Shown here one piece after another: positions 1 to 4,498 of a DNA stretch of 7,529 bases. The DNA comes from DATDPY01 sp964395765 (lineage in GTDB: Bacteria; Bacteroidota; Bacteroidia; Cytophagales; Cyclobacteriaceae), in contig CAYNCU010000209.1 in assembly GCA_964395765.1 (NCBI GenBank), forward strand, positions 1-7,529, written 5' to 3'. The notes under the pieces were generated by a model, which was given only the letters and a program-made list of their open reading frames with translations, was not told the origin of the DNA and searched no databases. The position numbers and the translations under genes are program-made. Each line of letters starts with the position of its first letter. Within the stretch, counting starts at the first letter, position 1.

Positions 1-894
1 ATGAAAACCAATCATGAAATGTTGCATGGAGGAAGGCTTCTTCCCCGTTTCGACCAGGTCTGGGCCGATTATTATGTTCATTTTATACATGCGTATGAAA
101 AGGAAGGCATTCCCATCTGGGGCCTCACCGTTCAGAACGAACCGATGGCTTCCCAGACCTGGGAATCCTGTCTCTACACCGCCCAGGAAGAAAGGGATTT
201 TGTGAAAAACTTTCTGGGCCCAACACTTCAGAAATCCGGATTGGGCGATGTAAAGATCATCATTCATGATCATAACCGGGACCTGATGTTCCAACGGGCC
301 AGTACCATCCTCGATGACCCCGATGCCGCCAAATATGTCTGGGGTACCGGCTTTCACTGGTATGTGAGAGACGCTTTTGAAAACGTTAAAAGGCTCAAGG
401 AAGCATTTCCCGATAAACACCTCCTGTTTACCGAAGGATGCGCCGACAGTTTTGATATGAACAAGATCCATGATTGGCAATGGGGAGAAAAATATGCCCG
501 ATCCATGGTACATGACTTTAACAACGGCGCCGAGGGCTGGACGGACTGGAATGTTCTGCTGGATGAAAAAGGAGGTCCCAATCATGTCGGGAATTTCTGC
601 TATGCGCCGATCCATGCCGATACCCGGACCGGCCAGTTGATCTATATGAATTCCTACTATTATATCGGTCAGTTTTCAAAATATATCCGGCCGGGAGCCA
701 GGAGGATCAGCGCCTCCAGCAACCGCGACCAGTTGCTGACCACTGCCTTTATAGACCCGGACGGAAAGCTTGCGGTAATTGTGCTGAACCTGACCGATGA
801 AAAGATCCCTTACCATCTCTGGATCGGAGGACAGGGAGCGGAAACAGTCAGCCTCCCGCATTCAATTGCAACATTGCTGGTAGAAAATAAATAA
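1..894 (+). CDS. GH30-family glycoside hydrolase, C-terminal part (5' end outside window)
   Basis: This is the last 297 residues of a retaining beta-glycosidase of family GH30, the group that includes glucosylceramidase and beta-1,6-glucanase. The reading frame is open from base 1. The first Met lies in what looks like the internal WMKTN segment of the family, so it is probably not the true start. GH30 proteins usually have about 450-500 residues, so the first barrel strands are missing here. Visible landmarks (numbered from the first codon) are the acid/base Glu47 in TVQNEPMA, the nucleophile Glu145 in LLFTEGCA, the GFHWY segment at 117-121, and the barrel end at GAEGWTDWNVLLDEKGGPNH. Residues of about 235-297 form the usual C-terminal beta-sandwich. 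Both catalytic residues are present, so the enzyme is probably active. Substrate cannot be settled from this fragment. Relatives are often exported and act on beta-glucans or glucosides, but the signal peptide region is not visible. Confidence 0.93.
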   Translation: MKTNHEMLHGGRLLPRFDQVWADYYVHFIHAYEKEGIPIWGLTVQNEPMASQTWESCLYTAQEERDFVKNFLGPTLQKSGLGDVKIIIHDHNRDLMFQRASTILDDPDAAKYVWGTGFHWYVRDAFENVKRLKEAFPDKHLLFTEGCADSFDMNKIHDWQWGEKYARSMVHDFNNGAEGWTDWNVLLDEKGGPNHVGNFCYAPIHADTRTGQLIYMNSYYYIGQFSKYIRPGARRISASSNRDQLLTTAFIDPDGKLAVIVLNLTDEKIPYHLWIGGQGAETVSLPHSIATLLVENK

Positions 895-999
895 GCGGAT
901 CAATTTTTAAATAACGGAAGTTTAATAAGCGTTACCTGGTTCCGGTTCCGGTTATGATGCCAAAGTCATTGCCTGAATGGAGCTAACTATGATGAAAAA

Positions 1000-1061
1000 T
1001 CAAGTCTCAAAAATCTGAATCAAGACTCAAATATCAAAAATCTGAAATCAAAAATCATATA
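1000..1061 (-). repeat. Heptamer tandem array A (TCAAAAA/TCTGAAA units)
   Basis: The dinucleotide TC recurs at 1000, 1007, 1014, 1020, 1027, 1034, 1041, 1048 and 1055. The spacing is 7 nt throughout except one 6-nt step. Units read TCAAAAA, TCTGAAA, TCAAGTC, TCAAGAC, TCAAATA and TCATATA. On the minus strand the common form is TTGATTT or TTGAGTC. The array is non-coding and A-rich. It is too short and degenerate to be CRISPR. Confidence 0.75.
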
Positions 1062-1168
1062 CTTTTTTAGCATAATCATCTCCTGATTTTATTACGGGTC
1101 AGTTCGTGTGCTATTTATAACACTTTGATTTTAAAGTATACCGTTTGTAGATTTATTTTGAATTAATT

Positions 1169-1247
1169 GCGGAGGACAGGAAAGGTATTAATCCCCAGCA
1201 CAAGCTCTTGTGAATTTTGCCGCCGTCCTCCTGCTTTCCGCACTGGG
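1169..1247. other. Segment with potential RNA/DNA secondary structure, between arrays A and B
   Basis: GGAGGAC (1171-1177) is perfectly complementary to GTCCTCC (1225-1231). With one bulged T (1232), the stem extends by GC (1169-1170) pairing with GC (1233-1234). Inside it lies a small hairpin, CACAA-GCTC-TTGTG (1199-1212). CCCAG (1194-1198) could also pair with CTGGG (1243-1247) in a pseudoknot-like way. The segment is G/C-richer than the surrounding spacer. It matches no RNA class I recognise, and it could be an ncRNA, a mobile-element remnant or chance pairing. Confidence 0.35.
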
Positions 1248-1273
1248 TCAGTCTGAAGAATATAATTTATTAT

Positions 1274-1294
1274 TTGAATCTTGAATCTTGATTC
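1274..1294 (+). repeat. Heptamer tandem array B (TTGAATC units)
   Basis: Three exact-period units, TTGAATC, TTGAATC and TTGATTC, lie at 1274, 1281 and 1288. The array is oppositely oriented to array A: 1274-1294 is complementary to 1017-1037 at 17 of 21 positions. The two arrays therefore form an imperfect inverted repeat about 278 nt across its outer edges. Confidence 0.65.
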
Positions 1295-1322
1295 CTGGTT
1301 TTAGATCTCAGTGCTGAGTAGT

Positions 1323-1410
1323 TCCAACCAGTCTACCGGTCAACCGGTCTACCGGTCTACCGGTCTACCAGTCAACCAATCAACAAATCAACAAATCAGC
1401 AAATCAGCAT
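1323..1410 (-). repeat. Degenerate octamer tandem array, 11 units
   Basis: Eleven consecutive 8-nt units stay in perfect register from 1323 to 1410. The left units are GTCTACCG or GTCAACCG, the middle ones GTCTACCA then GTCAACCA, and the right ones ATCAACAA then ATCAGCAA. The consensus is roughly RTCWRCMR. The composition drifts from G/C-rich on the left to A-rich on the right. Some left units contain the palindrome ACCGGT across unit borders. On the minus strand the right-hand units read TTGATTTG, which is the heptamer TTGATTT plus one G. Confidence 0.8.
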
Positions 1411-1445
1411 ATGTATCCTTCCCGGCAGGTAAATCTTATTTATTT

Positions 1446-1453
1446 TATATTTG
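1446..1453 (+). promoter_or_regulatory. Possible Bacteroidota -7 element
   Basis: TATATTTG matches the Bacteroidota primary sigma -7 consensus TAnnTTTG exactly and lies about 52 nt before the aminopeptidase start. No TTTG-type -33 element is visible at the expected distance upstream, and the region is A/T-rich, so a chance match is possible. Confidence 0.25.
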
Positions 1454-1505
1454 AATCCGTTATATTTAAAACTGGAAATTATTTCTGATAAGCTATTCCG
1501 GATTG

Positions 1506-2858
1506 ATGAAATTAAAATTAATGATATCGGCCTTTACGGTAATTTTTTTATTCTTTTTTTCCCGGGAGCAATCACCGTATACAAATCCCATGGAAGGCAT
1601 CATCGACGTAACCAGCTATCATCTTAAGATTACAATGAATGAACAGGACAGCTCCATCATTGCCTCCAATGAGATCAGGTTCCACGACCTGAAAGCTATC
1701 CGCACGATCCCGTTCAATCTGGTCGGTATGATAGTCGATTCCTGTATGTTTAATAACCGGCAGGTTAAATATGATATTAAAAATAATTCGGTCATGGTAT
1801 CAACTCCCACCCTGTTTCAGGCGGGAGAATCCTATGCAGTGACCCTGTATTACCATGGCAGGCCTTCCGGCGGGTTATATATCGGGAAAAATAAATACGG
1901 GCATTTCTGTGCATTCGGTGACAACTGGCCGAACCGGGCGCGGTACTGGATTCCATGCATTGATTATCCATCCGATAAGGCCCGGGTAACTTTTGAAATC
2001 ACCGTACCCGAAAAGTATGACGTTATAGCCAACGGACAACTCACCGGCAAGCAGGCAAGCGGCAACCGGGAACAGACCTATTATTTCACGACCCGGGCGC
2101 CTATTCCCACCTATTGTGCCGTTATCGGGATCTGCAAATTTTCCATTACTAAAACCAGCACTACCGGAGGTCTCCCGCTTTACTATTACACCTATCCTGA
2201 GGACAGCCTGCAGGCGGCTTACGGCTTCCGGCATGTTCCCGACATGGTCAGTTTTTACGACAGCCTGATCGGGCCTTACCCCTTCTCGAAACTTGCGCTT
2301 GTCCAGTCATCCACAGTATACGGGGGCATGGAAAACAGCAGCGCCATTTTTTTCCCTGAAAACAGCCCTACCTATACGGGAAGTGGCGATAATGAGGAAA
2401 CGGTTGCCCATGAGATCGCCCATCAATGGTTCGGCGATGATGTAACCGAAAAGGATTTCTCCCAGTTGTGGCTCAGCGAAGGTTTTGCCACCTATTTTTC
2501 AATGCTATACCTGGGGTCCCGGCATGGGGAAACAAGATTCAACGATTTGCTGCAGCGGGCCAAAAGAATTTACCAGCATGTAAGCAAGGGAAAAATACCG
2601 GTCATTTACACCGGTTATAAGGATCCGGTGGAATTACTCAGCGTCGAAAACTATCAAAAAGGGGCCTTATTCCTTGATTCCCTGCGTCACTATATCGGGG
2701 ATGAAGCCTGGTATAAGGGAATCAGACTGTATTACCATAAATTTGCGCATAAGAATGTAACGACGGACGATTTCCGGAAAGTAATGGAATCCACTTCTCA
2801 CAAAGGGCTGGCCCCGATGTTTCACCAGTGGCTTGACAAACCGGGCTTGCCCGAATAG
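1506..2858 (+). CDS. Exported M1-family zinc aminopeptidase, short form
   Basis: This 450-residue metallopeptidase is predicted to remove N-terminal amino acids from peptides outside the cytoplasm. Residues 1-20 (MKLKLM followed by a run of hydrophobic residues) look like a signal peptide; no lipobox Cys is seen. The exopeptidase signature GGMEN is at 273-277. The zinc site is H302-E303-x-x-H306 with the third ligand E325, exactly 18 residues after the second His, and the transition-state Tyr is probably Y383 in ENYQKGALF. All key residues are present. An in-frame TTG lies just before the chosen ATG, and a second ATG at 1521 is also possible. No ribosome-binding site is visible. The protein ends at QWLDKPGLPE, where many M1 enzymes continue into a C-terminal beta-sandwich, so it is a minimal version. 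The methyltransferase gene follows 21 nt downstream in the same frame. Family assignment is secure; substrate preference is unknown. Confidence 0.95.
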   Translation: MKLKLMISAFTVIFLFFFSREQSPYTNPMEGIIDVTSYHLKITMNEQDSSIIASNEIRFHDLKAIRTIPFNLVGMIVDSCMFNNRQVKYDIKNNSVMVSTPTLFQAGESYAVTLYYHGRPSGGLYIGKNKYGHFCAFGDNWPNRARYWIPCIDYPSDKARVTFEITVPEKYDVIANGQLTGKQASGNREQTYYFTTRAPIPTYCAVIGICKFSITKTSTTGGLPLYYYTYPEDSLQAAYGFRHVPDMVSFYDSLIGPYPFSKLALVQSSTVYGGMENSSAIFFPENSPTYTGSGDNEETVAHEIAHQWFGDDVTEKDFSQLWLSEGFATYFSMLYLGSRHGETRFNDLLQRAKRIYQHVSKGKIPVIYTGYKDPVELLSVENYQKGALFLDSLRHYIGDEAWYKGIRLYYHKFAHKNVTTDDFRKVMESTSHKGLAPMFHQWLDKPGLPE

Positions 2859-2879
2859 TTTGATCTAAAATCCACATCA

Positions 2880-3545
2880 GTGAAAAGCGCCCTGAATTAT
2901 GACCTCCTGCAGAATGTTTATAATAAAACAGCCTCCTACTATGACCGGTTTCATAACCTGGGTACTTATGGTATGGATGAAAGAGGAAGAAACTTCCTGG
3001 TCAATAAAATTGTCAAACCCGGTAATTTTATTTTGGATGCCGGCGGAGGTACAGGTACGACCACGTTAAAAGCCTTAAGAAAAACCGGCCCCGATGGCAA
3101 GGTGGTATTACTTGATTTCAGCGAAAATATGCTGGATAAAGCCCGCGTAAAGGCGGCCGCACTCAGCCTTGAAAGCCGGATACAATTCTGCGCTGGCGAT
3201 ATGTATAATATTCCGTTTCCGGATAATAATTTCGATGTGGTCCTGTCCACCTACAGCACCTGTCCGCTTGCCGATCCACTGTCTGCTGTCGCGGAAATGG
3301 TCCGGGTAACAAAAAAAGAGGGCCTTATCGGCATTGCCCATTCCACGGATGCTGAAAATAAAATCACAAAATGGATGAGCGGCAGGATCGAATCCGTTAT
3401 CTGGCGATTTCCGCGATTGTCGCTGGGTTGCAGGAACATACATATCATCGACGGCATCAAAAAAATGGATGTCGAAATAGTCGAAAATAAAGTCATCGGC
3501 TTTATCCCCTTTTATTTCAGGCTCATCATACTAAAGAAACGCTAA
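2880..3545 (+). CDS. Class I SAM-dependent methyltransferase, UbiE-like
   Basis: This 221-residue cytoplasmic methyltransferase has a Rossmann fold of the UbiE/Methyltransf_11 type. Motif I, DAGGGTG, lies at 53-59 and binds S-adenosylmethionine. An acidic residue, D79 in VVLLDFSENML, is positioned to hold the ribose. GDMYNIPFPDNNFDVV at 106-121 is the typical motif with the second acidic pair. The start is GTG at 2880: no other start codon lies between the peptidase stop and this point, and the next Met (residue 32) would remove conserved N-terminal sequence (YNKTASYYDRF). The 21-nt gap and shared strand suggest co-transcription with the aminopeptidase. The C-terminal tail is hydrophobic and basic (FIPFYFRLIILKKR), which might favour a lipid-like substrate or membrane contact; that is inference. 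The substrate cannot be named, and the sequence alone does not make it the menaquinone enzyme MenG/UbiE. Confidence 0.88.
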   Translation: MKSALNYDLLQNVYNKTASYYDRFHNLGTYGMDERGRNFLVNKIVKPGNFILDAGGGTGTTTLKALRKTGPDGKVVLLDFSENMLDKARVKAAALSLESRIQFCAGDMYNIPFPDNNFDVVLSTYSTCPLADPLSAVAEMVRVTKKEGLIGIAHSTDAENKITKWMSGRIESVIWRFPRLSLGCRNIHIIDGIKKMDVEIVENKVIGFIPFYFRLIILKKR

Positions 3546-3589
3546 CCCAATAAACCCTAATCCCGAAGTACCTTACCCGATGTATGTAT

Positions 3590-3652
3590 TGAAAATTGGA
3601 AATTGAATATTGAAAATTGAATATTGGAGTTTGAAAATTGAAAATTAAAAAC
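3590..3652 (+). repeat. Heptamer tandem array C (TGAAAAT units)
   Basis: Nine 7-nt units run from 3590 to 3652 without a phase slip: mainly TGAAAAT and TGAATAT, with TGGAAAT, TGGAGTT and a final TAAAAAC. The array fills most of the 109-nt gap between the converging methyltransferase and dtxR-type genes and stops 2 nt before the latter's stop codon. It shares a unit type with array D in the opposite orientation. No G/C-rich hairpin terminator is visible in this gap. Confidence 0.85.
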
Positions 3653-3654
3653 AT

Positions 3655-4302
3655 TCACCTCACATAAATACTCTTCGCAAATTCCGGGGAAACAAGTGCC
3701 CTGGCATTTTTAATATTGATCATCAGGGTGCCGTCATAGCTGATCTTTTCAATGACCTCGATATCGGCGCCGATCTCAATATTCAATTTATCGAGAAACT
3801 GAAGAAAAATTCTTGATGTGTCCTTTACCGATACTACCTTTCCCCTGCTTCCCGGGTGAAGGTCAAATAATGTTTTATAGGAGATCTTTGTCAGCTTCCC
3901 GTTGGCTTTCGGTATTACCTCCCCATGAGGGTCGAATTTTGGATAGCCCAGGAATTTATCCAGGCGGTCCGCCAGGTTTTTTTCCTGTACATGTTCCAGT
4001 TGTTCGGCGATATCATGCACTTCATCCCAGGCATAGCCAAGTTTTTCATGGAGAAACATTTCCCACAGCCTGTGCTTCCTCACCATCTTTAAGGCCAGTG
4101 CCATGCCATTCCGCGTGGCAACGGCCCCCCTGGCTTTATCATACCTCACCAATTTTTTACGGCTTAGTTTTTTCAGCATATCCACTACGGAAGCGGGGTT
4201 ATTCCCCAGGGCCCTGGCTAATGCCGTAGGGGTAACTTTCAATCCCTGGATCGTCAGGAGATAAATGCATTTCAGGTAATTTTCTTCGCTTTGACTCTGC
4301 AT
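3655..4302 (-). CDS. DtxR/MntR-family metal-dependent transcriptional repressor
   Basis: This 215-residue regulator is predicted to bind Mn2+ or Fe2+ and then repress metal-uptake genes. A winged helix-turn-helix spans about residues 6-65 (TPTALARALGNNPASVVDMLKKLSRKKLV). A metal-binding and dimerisation region follows (about 70-125) with H77, E100, E103 and H104 aligning by eye to MntR H77, E99, E102 and H103. A FeoA/SH3-like domain makes up about 145-215, so it is a long, three-domain form. At the N-terminus, positions equivalent to MntR D8 and E11 are N8 and K11, so the site is not a canonical MntR site. Metal preference is therefore uncertain. The start at 4302 gives the familiar SEENYLK opening. 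It is divergent from the Nramp transporter with 182 nt between starts, so it probably regulates that gene and perhaps itself. Confidence 0.92.
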   Translation of the reverse strand: MQSQSEENYLKCIYLLTIQGLKVTPTALARALGNNPASVVDMLKKLSRKKLVRYDKARGAVATRNGMALALKMVRKHRLWEMFLHEKLGYAWDEVHDIAEQLEHVQEKNLADRLDKFLGYPKFDPHGEVIPKANGKLTKISYKTLFDLHPGSRGKVVSVKDTSRIFLQFLDKLNIEIGADIEVIEKISYDGTLMINIKNARALVSPEFAKSIYVR

Positions 4303-4402
4303 GAGACTAAAATATTAACATAAAAATATAAAATATTCCCGAAAAGTTTATTAGTAAAGCAAAATTTATATAATTTGGCGTGTCTAATAATTAACATTTG
4401 AA
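4303..4402. promoter_or_regulatory. Divergent control region between repressor and Nramp genes
   Basis: This very A/T-rich region must hold promoters for both genes and, by inference, the repressor's operator. Two symmetric candidates are visible. AAATT-TATAT-AATTT (4362-4376) has 5-nt arms and is short enough to bind a dimer. TTATTAG (4348-4354) and CTAATAA (4384-4390) are perfect 7-nt inverted repeats 29 nt apart, and they enclose the first candidate. Near-matches to the Bacteroidota -7 box (TA, three bases, TTTG) occur at 4371-4377 and 4392-4400, but each has the wrong internal spacing. The exact operator is not proven. Confidence 0.4.
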
Positions 4403-4498
4403 ATGCCAAATAATAAAACGGCAGGAAGAAGGAAAGATTTCCCTTCTATTCCCGGGCTGCCAGGCACTATGAACAGAGCGCTGTATGAAAGACGATAA
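4403..4498 (+). CDS. Possible 31-codon leader ORF overlapping the Nramp start
   Basis: An ATG at 4403 opens a 31-codon frame starting MPNNKTAGRRKDF and ending at TAA 4496-4498, 14 nt inside the Nramp gene in another frame. It lies behind an A-rich sequence (TTAACATTTGAA) like other starts in Bacteroidota. A short imperfect hairpin (GAAGG 4428-4432 with CCTTC 4442-4446) falls inside it. No homology is recognised. It could be a leader peptide coupled to Nramp translation, or simply a chance ORF; its short length alone gives no statistical support. Confidence 0.2.
   Translation: MPNNKTAGRRKDFPSIPGLPGTMNRALYERR

Larger units (their letters stand above)
895..1505. other. Gene-free spacer of about 610 nt, rich in short repeats
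   Basis: No convincing gene lies between the GH30 stop and the aminopeptidase start. Just after the stop there is a small hexamer run, GGTTCC twice plus GGTT (938-953), which is partly self-complementary. Then come a heptamer array (1000-1061), an A/T-rich segment, a G/C-rich segment able to form hairpins (1169-1247), a second heptamer array in the opposite orientation (1274-1294), an octamer array (1323-1410) and an A/T-rich leader to the next gene. An 8-nt direct repeat, GGGTCAGT, occurs at 1096-1103 and 1245-1252. No U-tract terminator was found after GH30. Confidence 0.7.

Noticed and set aside
1..3. ATG at base 1 as the true start of the GH30 gene
   Set aside because: The protein would lack about a third of the family length, and the MKTN residues match an internal conserved segment. 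The gene most likely begins outside the window.
1160..1260. Known riboswitch, RNase P RNA, 6S RNA or tmRNA
   Set aside because: I looked for the conserved landmarks of cobalamin and TPP riboswitches, RNase P and 6S RNA. The segment is short and lacks them.
1169..1260. Minus-strand coding segment in the hairpin region
   Set aside because: A short open stretch exists on the minus strand, but it has no plausible start or length and no domain I recognise. Structure or repeat is the better explanation.
1000..1410. CRISPR-like repeats
   Set aside because: Units are 7-8 nt, contiguous and degenerate, with no spacers of constant length and no cas genes nearby.
1875..2234. 119-codon minus-strand ORF opposite the aminopeptidase
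   Set aside because: It overlaps conserved M1 sequence on the other strand and has no recognisable domain.
3813..4229. 138-codon plus-strand ORF opposite the DtxR-type gene
   Set aside because: The minus-strand product has a convincing three-domain DtxR architecture; this frame has a composition typical of an antisense reading (rich in Pro, Ser and Arg).
4371..4400. Bacteroidota -7 promoter boxes before the Nramp gene
   Set aside because: Both candidates have three rather than two bases between TA and TTTG, and neither has a clear -33 partner, so no promoter was called.
4303..4484. Manganese (yybP-ykoY) riboswitch in the transporter leader
   Set aside because: The characteristic conserved loops of that riboswitch were not visible, and the leader is mostly A/T-rich.
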